Below are positions 18,145 to 27,600 of a stretch of 64,000 nt of DNA, piece by piece (position 1 is the first letter of the stretch; each line of letters opens with the position of its first letter). The position numbers and the translations under genes were made by a program. Location: contig NZ_AP018448.1 of NCBI RefSeq assembly GCF_030294945.1, positions 1,736,001 to 1,800,000 of the forward strand. Reading direction: 5' to 3'. The stretch comes from Streptomyces graminofaciens (GTDB lineage: Bacteria > Actinomycetota > Actinomycetes > Streptomycetales > Streptomycetaceae). The notes under the pieces were generated by a model. It saw only the letters and a program-made list of their open reading frames with translations, did not search any database and was not told the DNA's origin.

Positions 18145-19002
18145 TCAGTCGACGAACAACTGCCGGGCCGCCGCCCGCGCGTCGAACTCCTCCAAGCGGG
18201 CCTGGGCGTCCGGCAGGGCGTCGCACATCGCTTCCAGGAGGACCTGGCCCAGCAGCGTCGGTGCGCCGACGGTGTCGAACACGAGGCCGGTGCCCACGGC
18301 GGCCGGAAGCAGCAGATCGCTGTGGGCGGCCACCGGGGCGAACGTGCCGTCGGCGATCGTCACCACCGTCAGCCCCGTGGCGCGGGCGTGGGCGAGCGCG
18401 TCTAGGACCTCGCGCGGATGGCGCGGCAGCGCGAAGCACAGGAGCGCGCTCGCCCCGGCGTGCCTGGCCGCGTCGATGCGGTCGACGAGCAGCGAGCCGC
18501 CCTCGTCGAGCAGGCGTACGTCGGGGTGGACCTTCTCGGTGAAGTAGGCGAAGCCGCGTGCCGGGGCGGCGGAGGCACGCAGCCCGAGCACCGGCAGCGG
18601 GCGGGAGGCGGCGAGCAGCCGGCCCGCGTGTTCCACGGGAGCGGGGTCGGCGAGCAGGGACGCGAGCTGCCGCAGGTTGTCGATCTCGGTCTGCACGGCC
18701 TGCTGGTACGGGTTGTGCGGGGGCCCGTCCGTCGGGGTGGCCACGGGGGCGATGTCCCGTACGTGGGCGCGCAGTCCGGCATATCCGTCGAAGCCGAGGG
18801 CGATCGCGAAACGGGTCACGGAGGGCTGGCTCACCCCGGTCATGCGGGCCAGTTCCATGCTCGACAGGAAGGGCACGGCCGCCGCCTGCCGGACCAGGAA
18901 GTGGGCGATGCGGCGCTGTGTGGGGGTGAGCCGGCGGCCCTCGAAGAGCTGGTGCAGCCGTGCGGACGCGCCGGGTCCGTCGGCGCCGACAGCTTCGGTC
19001 AT
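18145..19002 (-). CDS. MurR/RpiR family transcriptional regulator
   Basis: This 285-residue regulator has the N-terminal RpiR helix-turn-helix domain at about residues 15-90 (LTPTQRRIAHFLVRQ, SQPSVTRFAIALGFDGYAGLR) and a SIS sugar-phosphate-binding domain at about 115-260 (LGLRASAAPARGFAYF, ADGTFAPVAAHSDLLLP). The family senses phosphosugars or related ligands. It lies just downstream of the betaine transporter operon terminator and upstream of the SDR. It is a candidate regulator of the betaine/amidohydrolase intergenic palindromes or of the SDR. Confidence 0.9.
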   Translation of the reverse strand: MTEAVGADGPGASARLHQLFEGRRLTPTQRRIAHFLVRQAAAVPFLSSMELARMTGVSQPSVTRFAIALGFDGYAGLRAHVRDIAPVATPTDGPPHNPYQQAVQTEIDNLRQLASLLADPAPVEHAGRLLAASRPLPVLGLRASAAPARGFAYFTEKVHPDVRLLDEGGSLLVDRIDAARHAGASALLCFALPRHPREVLDALAHARATGLTVVTIADGTFAPVAAHSDLLLPAAVGTGLVFDTVGAPTLLGQVLLEAMCDALPDAQARLEEFDARAAARQLFVD

Positions 19003-19044
19003 CGGATCGTTCCTCCAGCGGGTCGCCGTGATTCGGTACCCGGG

Positions 19045-19073
19045 CTCCGGCCCGGCGGTGTGCCGGGCCGGAG
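19045..19073 (-). terminator. Terminator of the betaine transporter operon
   Basis: CTCCGGCCCGGC and GCCGGGCCGGAG are perfect 12-bp arms around GGTGT, 58 bp after the solute-binding protein stop. Confidence 0.8.
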
Positions 19074-19130
19074 TACCGGAGTGGAGGCCTTCGGAGCGGC
19101 CCCGGCGCTCAGCTCACCGGGGCCGAGCGC

Positions 19131-20060
19131 TCAGCTCACCAGGCCTGCCGACGTCAGCCACTCCTTGGCGACCGCGCTCGCGTCCTCCTTGTCGTCGACG
19201 AGCTTCTTCATCATGTCCAGCAGGTCCTGGGTGGTGAGCTTGGCGGAGACGCCGTCCAGCGCCTCCTTGGCCTTGTCGTTCACCGCGTCCTTGTAGACCA
19301 GGGGCGTGACGTTCTGCGAGGAGAACAGGTTCTTCGGGTCCTCCAGCACCACCAGCTTGTCCGCGACGATGGCGGGGTCGGTGGTGTAGAGGTTGGCGGC
19401 CTGCACCTTGTTGTCCTTCAGCAGCTTCACCAGGGTGGTCTGGGCACCCGCGTCGAGCGGCTGGAACTTCCCGAACTCGACGCCGTACACCTTCTTGAGG
19501 CCGACGCCGCCCTGGGTGCGGGTCTTGAACTCCGAGCCGGCGCCGATCGTGAAGTCCTTCGCGACCGGCTTGAGGTCGGCGAGGGTCTTCAGGTCGTACT
19601 TGGCGGCGGTCTCGGAGGTGACGGTGACGGAGTCCTTGTCCTCGGCCGCGGCCGAGTCGAGTATCTCGACCGACTTCGGGAGTTTCTCCTTCAGTTCGGC
19701 GTTGATGTCCTCGGTGGTGGTCGCGGTGCTGTTCTTGTCGACGGCCACCGCGAGCAGGGCGCCGTTGTACTCGGGGAAGACGTCGATGCCGCCCTTGACC
19801 ACCTGGTCGTAGTAGACCTCGCGGGCGCCGATGTCGAACTTGCGGGTCACCTTCAGGCCCTTGGACTCCAGGGCCTGCGAGTAGATCTCGGCGAGCAGCT
19901 GGTTCTCGGGGAAGTTGGCCGAGCCGACGACGAGTGACTTGCCGTCGCTGTCGCCGCTGTCGCCCGACAGCGGGTTGTCGTCGCTGTCACCGCCGCCGCA
20001 GGCGGTCAGCGACAGTGCGGCGAGCAGGGCGAACGCGGCGCCTCGGTACATGCCTCGCAT
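19131..20060 (-). CDS. Glycine betaine/choline-type ABC solute-binding lipoprotein
   Basis: This 309-residue protein has a signal peptide with lipobox LTAC, a Asp/Gly/Ser linker, and an OpuAC/OsmF-type ligand-binding domain starting KSLVVGSANFPENQLLAEIYSQALESKG. It would capture glycine betaine, choline or a similar quaternary amine for the two permeases and ATPase upstream. It is last in the four-gene operon after the ATPase and the two permeases. The ribosome site GAAAGGAA precedes the ATG. A copy of the 13-bp string around its stop codon is repeated 21 bp downstream. Confidence 0.9.
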   Translation of the reverse strand: MRGMYRGAAFALLAALSLTACGGGDSDDNPLSGDSGDSDGKSLVVGSANFPENQLLAEIYSQALESKGLKVTRKFDIGAREVYYDQVVKGGIDVFPEYNGALLAVAVDKNSTATTTEDINAELKEKLPKSVEILDSAAAEDKDSVTVTSETAAKYDLKTLADLKPVAKDFTIGAGSEFKTRTQGGVGLKKVYGVEFGKFQPLDAGAQTTLVKLLKDNKVQAANLYTTDPAIVADKLVVLEDPKNLFSSQNVTPLVYKDAVNDKAKEALDGVSAKLTTQDLLDMMKKLVDDKEDASAVAKEWLTSAGLVS

Positions 20061-20080
20061 GGGTGATTCCTTTCACGAGA

Positions 20081-20152
20081 GACTCAGGGCTTGGGAAGAC
20101 TCAGGGCTTGGGACGACTCAGGGTTCGGAGGACTCAGGGCTTGCAGGAGTCA
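20081..20152. repeat. Short tandem repeats between permease and binding-protein genes
   Basis: Five units of 16-17 bp begin at 20081, 20098, 20115, 20131 and 20147. The first two are identical over GACTCAGGGCTTGGGA and the later ones diverge; the last one covers the permease stop codon. In the mRNA they form a repetitive leader upstream of the binding-protein start. Confidence 0.85.
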
Positions 20153-20839
20153 GGACTTCGCCGCCGAGACCCGTAGGCCCGGCGAGACGATGAGGCGGCG
20201 CAGCGCGGTGAAGGCGACCTGGACGATGAGTGCGAGGGCGACCACCACGGCTGAGCCACCGATGACCAGCTCGTAGTCGTTGCGGGAGAGTCCGTCGACG
20301 ATGAAGCGGCCGAGGCCGCCGAGACCGGGATAGGCCGCGACGGTGGCGGTGGCCACGACCTGGATCGCGGCGACCCGCAGGCCGAGGAGGATCAGCGGCA
20401 GCGCCATGGGCACCTCCACCCGGACCAGGACCTCCCACTCGGTCATGCCGACGCCGCGCGCCGCGTCCCGGGTGGCGGGATCCACCCCCCGTACGCCCTC
20501 GAAGGTGTTGATGAGGATCGGCGGGACCGCGAGCGCGATCAGGGCGACCAGTACGGGTGTGGTGCTGAGCCCGGCGAGGGTGACGACGAGGACCACCAGG
20601 CCGAAGGTGGGGATCGCCCGGGCGAGGTTGACCACGCTGGCCACGGCGAACGCGCCCCGGCCGGTGTGGCCGACGAGCAGGCCGAGCGTCAGCCCGATCA
20701 GGGCGGCGAACAGCAGCGACAGACCGCTGTAGGTGAGGTGTTCGAGGAGTCTTCGGGGGATTCCCTCGTCGCCGTGCCACTGCTGGGAGGAGGTGAGCCA
20801 GTCGCCCACGAGCCGGATCTGGTTCAGGAAGTCGTTCAT
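20150..20839 (-). CDS. Betaine-type ABC permease, second subunit
   Basis: This 229-residue permease of the ProW/OpuAB type has about five membrane segments and the docking loop DAARGVGMTEWEVLVRVEVPMALP. Its ATG at 20839 overlaps the stop of the other permease by four bases. The stop codon lies within a tandem repeat array. With the preceding permease it would form the channel. Confidence 0.9.
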   Translation of the reverse strand: MNDFLNQIRLVGDWLTSSQQWHGDEGIPRRLLEHLTYSGLSLLFAALIGLTLGLLVGHTGRGAFAVASVVNLARAIPTFGLVVLVVTLAGLSTTPVLVALIALAVPPILINTFEGVRGVDPATRDAARGVGMTEWEVLVRVEVPMALPLILLGLRVAAIQVVATATVAAYPGLGGLGRFIVDGLSRNDYELVIGGSAVVVALALIVQVAFTALRRLIVSPGLRVSAAKS

Positions 20840-21501
20840 GCCACCCTCACCTTGTTCCGGGACCACGGGGTGAGCAGCCGCTGTGCCAGCACCAGCAGGG
20901 CGTCCGTGGCGAGCGCGAGCAGCATGATCAGGGCGATCGCGGTGACGATCGGGGTCGGGAAGTCGAGCTGGAGGCCCCGGGTGATGTAGTAGCCGAGACC
21001 GCCCTGTCCGATCAGCTGGCCCACGGCGACGAGACTGATGGAGGAGACGGCGGCGACCCGGACACCGGCGATGACGACGGGTACGGCGATGGGCAGTTCG
21101 ACCTGGACGACCCGGCGTGCCGTGCCGAAGCCCATCGCGGTGGCGGCGAGCCGGACGGGTTCGGGAACCGAGGCGAGGCCGTCCACGACGTTGGGCACCA
21201 GGACCGACAGGGTGTAGAGGGTCAGCGGGATCATCACCGTCCGCTCGGTCAGCCCCGTGTACCGGACGAAGATCATGAACAGGGCCAGGGACGGGATCGA
21301 GTACAGGATGTTGGCCACGGTCAGCACCGGCGCGTACAGCCAGCGCCAGCGGTGGCACAAAATCCCGAGGGGGACCGAGACGATCAGCCCGAACAGCACC
21401 GGCAGCAGGCCGAGTCTGAGGTGGACACCGGTGTAGTCGGCCAGCTCACCCGCGTGGTCGGCGATCCAGCCCCAGCGGACCAGCGGTTCACCGTCGCTCA
21501 T
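20836..21501 (-). CDS. Betaine-type ABC permease, first subunit
   Basis: This 221-residue ProW/OpuAB-type permease has about five membrane segments and the docking loop RLAATAMGFGTARRVVQVELPIAVP, in which the usual EAA is VRLAA. Its ATG overlaps the ATPase stop and its stop overlaps the next start, so the three genes are tightly coupled. Confidence 0.9.
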   Translation of the reverse strand: MSDGEPLVRWGWIADHAGELADYTGVHLRLGLLPVLFGLIVSVPLGILCHRWRWLYAPVLTVANILYSIPSLALFMIFVRYTGLTERTVMIPLTLYTLSVLVPNVVDGLASVPEPVRLAATAMGFGTARRVVQVELPIAVPVVIAGVRVAAVSSISLVAVGQLIGQGGLGYYITRGLQLDFPTPIVTAIALIMLLALATDALLVLAQRLLTPWSRNKVRVA

Positions 21502-22700
21502 CGGTCACCACCGGCCGGGCCGTCGGCGGCGGCGGTCTTGTCGACGTCGGCCTTGGCTGTGGCCACGCCCGGCTCGGCAGCCGCGGCCGTCCCGACGGCT
21601 TCGCCGGCTTCCGTCCCCTCGGAGGCGGCCGCCGACAGCTCGTACGCGTCCGCGACTCCCACCACCGCCCCGTCCGCGTCCACGCCCACCGCGAGCCGGG
21701 CGGGTGACAGGAGCGCCGAGTCGAGGGCGGCCCGTGCCGAGTCGCCGACGAGGCTGAAGGTGTGGCCGAGCGGGGTCAGGGGCGCGTCCGCGAGCGTGCC
21801 GCTCTCCGGGAGTTCGGCGACGGCGGTCCAGCCGAGCGGGCGCCGCTCGGCGTCGACGACGAGCACCCAGGGCTCGTCCGCCGTGCGGGCCCGCGCCACG
21901 GTCGAGGTCGCCGACAGCACCGGCCCGTCGCGCAGCGGTACATCGGCCGCACTGACGAAGGACAGCCGGCGGATGCCCCGGTCCTGTCCGACGAAGTCGG
22001 CCACGAAGTCGTCGGCGGGGTGGGCGAGGAGCCGTTCGGGGGTGTCGAACTGGGCGAGCTTGCCGCCGGTTCGGAACACGGCGATGTTGTCCCCGAGTTT
22101 GATCGCCTCGTCGATGTCATGGGTGACGAAGACGATCGTCTTGTGCAGTTCCTTCTGCAGCCGGATGAACTCCGCCTGGAGCTCCGCCCGGACGATCGGG
22201 TCGACCGCGCTGAACGGCTCGTCCATCAGCAGCACCGGCGGGTCCGCGCCCAGCGCCCTGGCCACGCCGACGCGCTGCTGCTGCCCGCCGGAGAGCTGGT
22301 TCGGGTACCGCTTGGCCATCTCGGCGGGCAGCCCGACCAGTTCCAGCAGTTCGGCGGCCCGGGCCCGTGCCTTCTTCCTGCCCCAGCCGAGCAGCAGCGG
22401 AACGGTGGCTATGTTGTCGAGGATGGTGCGGTGCGGGAACAGCCCGGCGTGCTGGATCACGTACCCGATGCCGCGGCGCAGCTCGGGGGCGTTCACCTCG
22501 CGGATGTCCCGGCCGTGCAGGCTCACCGTGCCGGAGGTCGGCTCCACCATGCGGTTGATCATGCGGAGGGTGGTGGTCTTGCCGCAGCCGGAGGGGCCGA
22601 CCAGGACCGTGATGCCACCCTCGGCCAGTTCCAGGGACAAATCGTCCACTGCTGTCGTGCCGTTTGGATATTTTTTGCTCACCGCGTCGAATCTGATCAA
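21498..22700 (-). CDS. Betaine-type ABC transporter ATP-binding protein (ProV/OpuAA type)
   Basis: This 400-residue ATPase has Walker A GPSGCGKT at residues 35-42, the signature LSGGQQQR at 135-142 and Walker B VLLMDEP at 155-161. A C-terminal regulatory part from about residue 245 resembles degenerate CBS domains, which sense ionic strength in OpuA. The last 35 residues are Ala/Glu/Asp-rich. It is the first gene of the operon, and the intergenic region upstream holds two palindromes. Confidence 0.92.
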   Translation of the reverse strand: MIRFDAVSKKYPNGTTAVDDLSLELAEGGITVLVGPSGCGKTTTLRMINRMVEPTSGTVSLHGRDIREVNAPELRRGIGYVIQHAGLFPHRTILDNIATVPLLLGWGRKKARARAAELLELVGLPAEMAKRYPNQLSGGQQQRVGVARALGADPPVLLMDEPFSAVDPIVRAELQAEFIRLQKELHKTIVFVTHDIDEAIKLGDNIAVFRTGGKLAQFDTPERLLAHPADDFVADFVGQDRGIRRLSFVSAADVPLRDGPVLSATSTVARARTADEPWVLVVDAERRPLGWTAVAELPESGTLADAPLTPLGHTFSLVGDSARAALDSALLSPARLAVGVDADGAVVGVADAYELSAAASEGTEAGEAVGTAAAAEPGVATAKADVDKTAAADGPAGGDR

Positions 22701-22717
22701 AGCTGCCCCTTACCCGA

Positions 22718-22735
22718 CTGCATATGGTCATGCAG
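22718..22735. promoter_or_regulatory. Palindrome CTGCAT-N6-ATGCAG
   Basis: The perfect 6-bp arms lie 18 bp upstream of the betaine ATPase start codon in the divergent region. It is a candidate operator for the leftward operon; the regulator is not known. Confidence 0.4.
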
Positions 22736-22771
22736 AGTTATCGGTGACTGAATGACAGTCAATGGCCTTCC

Positions 22772-22793
22772 GTGAACGGCACGTTACGTTCAC
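22772..22793. promoter_or_regulatory. Palindrome GTGAACG-N8-CGTTCAC
   Basis: The perfect 7-bp arms lie midway in the 182-bp region between the divergent betaine and amidohydrolase units. It could be the operator of the MurR/RpiR regulator encoded nearby, which is inference. Confidence 0.4.
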
Positions 22794-22882
22794 AAGAAAC
22801 CGGCCGGAGATGACCGAGATGTCCGTGTTCTGCGGCTGATGTGCCGTTCAGAATGGCCAGCTCAGACGTGGGGAGACACGCC

Positions 22883-23158
22883 ATGCAACCGGTTCTCGTG
22901 CCCGACCTCGCGTTCGACGGCCACTGCGACGTCCGGCGCGGCGATGTGGCTCCGCTCGCGCAGGCGGCACGCGATCCGGCCCGTCCGGACGACGACCGGC
23001 CGTGCGGGGTGGACGTGGAGGCGGTGAGCCACGACATCCTGGGGGCCGATGGCGTCCGGAGCACCCTGTGTGCCCTGGCGGGAGAAGCGTCCTCGGCCGA
23101 AGGAACCTCGCCCGAAGGATCCTCGCCCGGGGGAACAGTGGCCGAAGGAGCGTCATGA
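22883..23158 (+). CDS. Small protein of unknown function coupled to the amidohydrolase
   Basis: This 91-residue acidic protein has no signal peptide or membrane segment. The ATG at 22883 has GGGAGA upstream; a GTG-less longer form from 22841 lacks a ribosome site. Its first 65 residues look globular (PDLAFDGHCDVRRGDVAPLAQAA, GVDVEAVSHDILGADGV). The tail is a degenerate SPEGS/AEGTS repeat encoded by four 15-bp DNA repeats. It overlaps the amidohydrolase by ATGA. No family was recognised. Confidence 0.6.
   Translation: MQPVLVPDLAFDGHCDVRRGDVAPLAQAARDPARPDDDRPCGVDVEAVSHDILGADGVRSTLCALAGEASSAEGTSPEGSSPGGTVAEGAS
23096..23155 (+). repeat. Four 15-bp tandem repeats at a gene junction
   Basis: Units begin at 23096, 23111, 23126 and 23141 with the framework (g/c)CCGAAGGA--CTCG. 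The last unit contains the GAAGGAG ribosome site of the amidohydrolase. Confidence 0.75.
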
Positions 23159-24057
23159 CCAATGTCGACGTGCACCAGCATCTGTGGACCCCCTCGCTGG
23201 TGGCGGCCCTGCGGTCCCGCCGCGAACCGCCGTACCTGGACGGCTGGACGCTGTTCCTGGACGGTGAGCCGCCCTATGACATCCCGCCCGCCGACCACGA
23301 CATCGCCCGGCGCGCGGACCTCGCCGCCGCCGACGGTCTGGGCCGGGCGCTCGTGTCGATGTCCGCCCCGATCGGCGTGGAGTGGCTGCCCGCGGCTGAG
23401 GCCCGGCCCCTGCTCGACGCCTACCACGAGGGCTCGGCCGCACTCCCCGAGCCGTTCGGGGCCTGGGCCGCCGCCTGTGTACGGGACATCGACGCGGACG
23501 CGACCGCCAAGGACCTCGACCAGGGCTTCGCCGGACTCCAGCTCCCGGCGAACGCGCTCGCCGACGCGGCCGGCTACACGCGCTGTGCCCCGCTCCTCGA
23601 TCTGCTCGAAGAGCGCGACCTGCCCCTGTTCGTCCATCCGGGGCCCGCGCCGGGCGGGGCGGAGGGGCCGGGCTGGTGGCCCGCGATGGTTCCGTACGTG
23701 CAGCAGATGCACGCCGCCTGGTTCGCCTTCCGTGCCTTCGGCCGGCCTCGCCATCCACGGCTGCGGGTGTGCTTCGCGCTGCTGGCCGGGCTGGCCCCGC
23801 TGCACGGGGAGCGGTTCGCCGCCCGGGGCGACGGGACCGGCGTCGGGGCGGACCCCGGTGTCTTCGTCGAGACGTCGTCGTACGGCCCGGTCTCCGTCGA
23901 CGCGGTCGTCCGCGCCCTCGGGGTGCACGCCGTCGTCCAGGGCTCGGACCGGCCGTACGCGGAGCCGCCGCACCATCCCGGCTTCGGGCTGGGCGGAGCC
24001 GCCGCGTACGCCTTCCGCATCGCCAATCCCCGGCGGCTGCTGACCGGGCAGGGCTGA
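23155..24057 (+). CDS. Amidohydrolase family protein
   Basis: This 300-residue protein begins VDVHQHLWTP, the first metal-binding HxH of the amidohydrolase_2 TIM barrel. Later elements are FVHPGPAP (third-strand histidine) and VQGSDRPYAEP (C-terminal aspartate). It would hydrolyse or decarboxylate a small organic substrate in the cytoplasm. It is coupled to the preceding small protein and divergent from the betaine transporter, so a link to quaternary amine metabolism is possible but unproven. It is followed by relics of two methionine genes. Confidence 0.82.
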   Translation: MTNVDVHQHLWTPSLVAALRSRREPPYLDGWTLFLDGEPPYDIPPADHDIARRADLAAADGLGRALVSMSAPIGVEWLPAAEARPLLDAYHEGSAALPEPFGAWAAACVRDIDADATAKDLDQGFAGLQLPANALADAAGYTRCAPLLDLLEERDLPLFVHPGPAPGGAEGPGWWPAMVPYVQQMHAAWFAFRAFGRPRHPRLRVCFALLAGLAPLHGERFAARGDGTGVGADPGVFVETSSYGPVSVDAVVRALGVHAVVQGSDRPYAEPPHHPGFGLGGAAAYAFRIANPRRLLTGQG

Positions 24058-24104
24058 TGGCGCCGGCGCCGGACTGCTCGGGAGGGGTCCGGCGACACGG
24101 ATTC

Positions 24105-24340
24105 AGCCGTCTCACCGACATCGGTGACGTCCCCAGCCTCATCATCCACTCGGCGTCCACCACCCACAGTCAGCAGGACGAGGAGCAGTCGGCGGCCACC
24201 GGCACCTCCCCCGGCCCGGTGCGGCTGTCCGTCGGCATCGAGAACCTCGCCGCGGCCTGAAGGCGGATCCGGAGGCCGACTTCCGCGCGGCCGAGGGCAC
24301 GGTTGAGCAGGCGGCCGAGGGCGCGTCCCGAACATCGTCC
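24105..24340 (+). pseudogene. metY: Relic of metY (O-acetylhomoserine sulfhydrylase), C-terminus only
   Basis: Bases 24105-24258 read RLTDIGDVPSLIIHSAST then THSQQDEEQSAATGT and PVRLSVGIENLAA. This is the conserved C-terminal end of O-acetylhomoserine sulfhydrylase/cystathionine synthase PLP enzymes (normally LVIHPASTTHSQ and RLSVGIE). A frameshift near 24256 is needed to continue into GLKADPEADFRAAEGTVEQAAEGA. The PLP-lysine domain and start are absent, so it cannot encode an active enzyme. Confidence 0.75.
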
Positions 24341-24399
24341 TGATCCCGTCGGAGGTCCTCTCCCGTCGGCCTCCGGGGCCTGGCGGGAGGGGGACCCGC

Positions 24400-24590
24400 C
24401 CGGGCGGCGCCAGTCGTGCGCCCGGGAGAAGCCGCTGTCCCTGGAGGGGCGGGTGGTGAACTCCCGGGCGTGCGGCTCGCGTCGCCCGGGCGGCCACGAC
24501 GGTTTCCCGATCGAGGTGGAGCAGGTCGCCGCGCTGGTGAGAGAGCTTCCCGAACGGGCACCGCCTGCCCCTCGGCCGCACGAGAGGCAG
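24400..24590 (+). pseudogene. metX: Relic of metX (homoserine O-acetyltransferase), C-terminus only
   Basis: The frame ending near 24560 reads GGHDGFPIEVEQVAALVRELPE, matching the extreme C-terminus of homoserine O-acetyltransferase (usually YGHDGFLIE, with the catalytic histidine, then VxxLVxELL). It follows the metY relic in the usual metY-metX order. Nothing of the nucleophile domain remains and the left boundary is arbitrary. Confidence 0.6.
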
Positions 24591-24608
24591 GCGGACAGCG
24601 CCGGTTGT

Positions 24609-27600
24609 TCAGCGCAGCCGGTACGCGCGGATCACCGTGTACTCGGCGGTGTCGCCGTCGGCGTCGGTCAGCTTCGCCCGCAGGGAGGCGAAGCCCTTGC
24701 CACGCGGGTTCAGCAGGTCCGCCCGCCACCGGGCCGGGTCGCCCGTGCGGCGTACGTCGACCGCGGTCCAGGTGGTGCCGTCGTCGTAGGACACGTCGAC
24801 GGTCAGCTCGCGCACTCTCGACTCCGGTGCGCCGGGCTGACGTTGCAGAACGACGGGCAGCCGCAGACGGTGACCGGCCCGTGCCGAGTTGTCCAGGCGC
24901 AGTGCGGGCGTGAAGCGGATCGCCGTCACCGGCAGGGACGTCCAGTCGGCGGTGTCGACGTGCCCGGAGCGGAAGGTCCATGCCGCGCGTACGGAGGTCG
25001 AGGTGACATATCCCGAGCCGCCGCGGTCCACGGAGGTCTCCAGCCGGTAGGAGTCCTCCTTCGCCGGTACCGGGCCCTGCGCGTCGTAGAACGGGTACGG
25101 CACGTCGGCGAGCAGTCGGCCGTCGCGCCAGAGGCGGGTGCGGCCGAAGTCGCCGAGGGAGAAGCCGGTGTGGCTCGGGTCCTGGTCGGCGAAGGGCGGG
25201 GTGTGGAACATCAGCGTGTCCCCGCGACGGCGCACGCTCCCGAACGTCCGCCCCCGCTGGTCGGCGAAGCTCGGGCCGAGCGGGCCGTTGCCCCAGCGCA
25301 TCTCCGACTCGGCGCCCGGCTTCAGGGTCACGGGTGCGCCCCACTGCTGGAACTCGCCCTGGCCCTTCTCGTTGACCCGGTTGAACGCCAGGTGCCACTG
25401 CACGCCGCGCGCCGAGTAGTAGACGGTGCGTCTGCCCGTCGCGCTGAACCCGATGCCCGGGCCGGCCGCGCTGCCGCCCTCCGGTGGGAACGCGTACGTC
25501 CGCAAGTACGCGGTGCGTACGTCTTCGCGGTCGTTGTAGAGGTGGTGCGTGACCTTGGTCAGGTCGCCGCGCTTCGCCCGCGCCCGGAAGTCGGTGGGGA
25601 AGCGCTCGCGCACCACCCAGGCCAGCTCGTAGTCGTACGGGGTGTCGGTGAAGGTGCCGTCCTCGCCGAGCCGGGCCCAGGAGCTGCGCACCACGGAGGT
25701 GAGGGTGCCCGCGTCGGCGGGCAGCGCTCCCGTGCCGAGGTCGGCGGTCCGGAGCCGCGCGAAGGAGCCGGCGGTCGCCAGGGACGAGACGCTCACGCCG
25801 GACGGGGCGGTCCGCAGGACGCTGACAGCGGCAAGTGCGCTGGTCGCCCCCTTGCGGGGCGGGGCCACGCTGACGGGTGTTCCCCTGCGGGCGTCCAGTT
25901 CCACGGTCTTCGCGCCGGTGACCCGGGTCAGTGGCTGGACCAGCACGGTGTGGTCGTAGCCGCCGTCTGCGGCGGCGGTCGCCACATGGACGTCGAGGTG
26001 GTAGCGGCCGGGGCGCACGGATATCGTCCCGGTGCCGCTCGGGGCGTAGACGAAACGTCCCTCGCCGCGGTCGATGTCGAGAACCGTCACGAAGCTGGCG
26101 GCGGCGGGCCGGCCGTCGCGGTCCAGGACCTTGACGGTGAGCGGCTGGGTCTCGTGTTCCTTGGTGACGGAGAAGACCGTACGGAGCGTGGTGGAGCCGG
26201 AGCCCGCGACCACGGCGCCCGTGAAGAGTCCGGTGGCGCTGCCCACGCGGGTGTCGGCGGTGAGGACGGCCTCGGCGCTGCCCCCGGCGGGGACGGTCAG
26301 CCGGGCCGGGCTGACCGTGAACAGGCCGTCGGGTGCCGTGGCGCCGTCCGGTCCTGTGGCCGTCGTGGTGAGGTCGAGGGTCACGTCCGAGGACCCGGGA
26401 TTGCGGTAGGTGAGGGCCCTGGTGAGCGGCTCGTCGTCGCCGTGCGGCCAGGAGGTGGTGCCCAGCGACAGGCTGGGTGGGCCGACGGTGACGTTCTGAC
26501 CGACGGCACGGGCGACGTCCACGCGACCGGCGCCCTGTTGGTGGAGCCCCAGGGCGGGATTGGGCTTCGCCGAGCCCATCAGCGCGTCCTTGAGCCGCTC
26601 GCCGGTCCAGTCGGGGTGCTGCTGGGCGAGGAGCGCGGCGGCGCCCGCGACATGCGGGGTGGCCATGGAGGTGCCGGACAGCGCGGCGTACGCCTTGTCG
26701 TCGCCGGCGGGTTCGAGCGCGCTGTCCTTGGAGCGGGCGGCCACGATCGCGACGCCCGGCGCGGTGATGTCGGGCTTGGTGGCCCCGTCGCCGACGCGCG
26801 GCCCTTGGCTGGAGAAGTCCGCGAGCGCCTCGTGGGCGTCGACCGCGCCGACGGCGAGCGCCGCGTCGGCGGTGGCGGGGCTGCCGACGTCCTGGGTCCG
26901 GCCGGTGTTCCCGGCCGCGACGGCGAAGAGCGTGCCGTACTTGGCGCTCAGCGTGTCGACGGCCTCCTCGAGCGGGTCGATGCCCGGGAAGTCGGTGCCG
27001 CTGAGGCTCATGTTGACCACGCGGGCACGCGGCGCGGCCCATTCCATGCCGGCCAGGATCGCCGACTCCTCGCAGTCGCGGTCCACACAGACCTTGCCGA
27101 CGAGCAGGGAGGCGTCGGGGGCGACGCCCGTGTACCTGCCGCCGGACGCCGCGCCGTCGCCCGCGACGATCGACGCCACATGGGTGCCGTGGCCGACGAG
27201 GTCGGTGGTGTCGGGCGCGGTGGTGAAGTTCTGCTTCTCGACGATGCGGGAGGCGAGGTCCTGGTGGGTGTCGTCGACCCCGGTGTCCAGGACGGCGACC
27301 TTCACACCGGTGCCGGTGTACCCGGCCGCCCATGCCGTGGGGGCGCCGATCTGCGGCACGCTGACGTCGTCGCTGACCTTCACCTTCGCGTCCAGCCAGA
27401 TCCGGGACACCCCGGCGGCGAGCCGTGGTCCCGCGCCGTCCGGGGCCCGCTCGGTCAGCTCCGACCACAGCGGGGCGGCACCGCCACGGGCGGCCCGTAC
27501 GGCGGCCAGGCGCAGCCCGGGGACGGTACGGGCCAGCCGGGCGCCCGCCTCCCGCACACCGGCCCGCAGCCGCTGCGAACTGCCTTTCCGAGCCCGGTAC

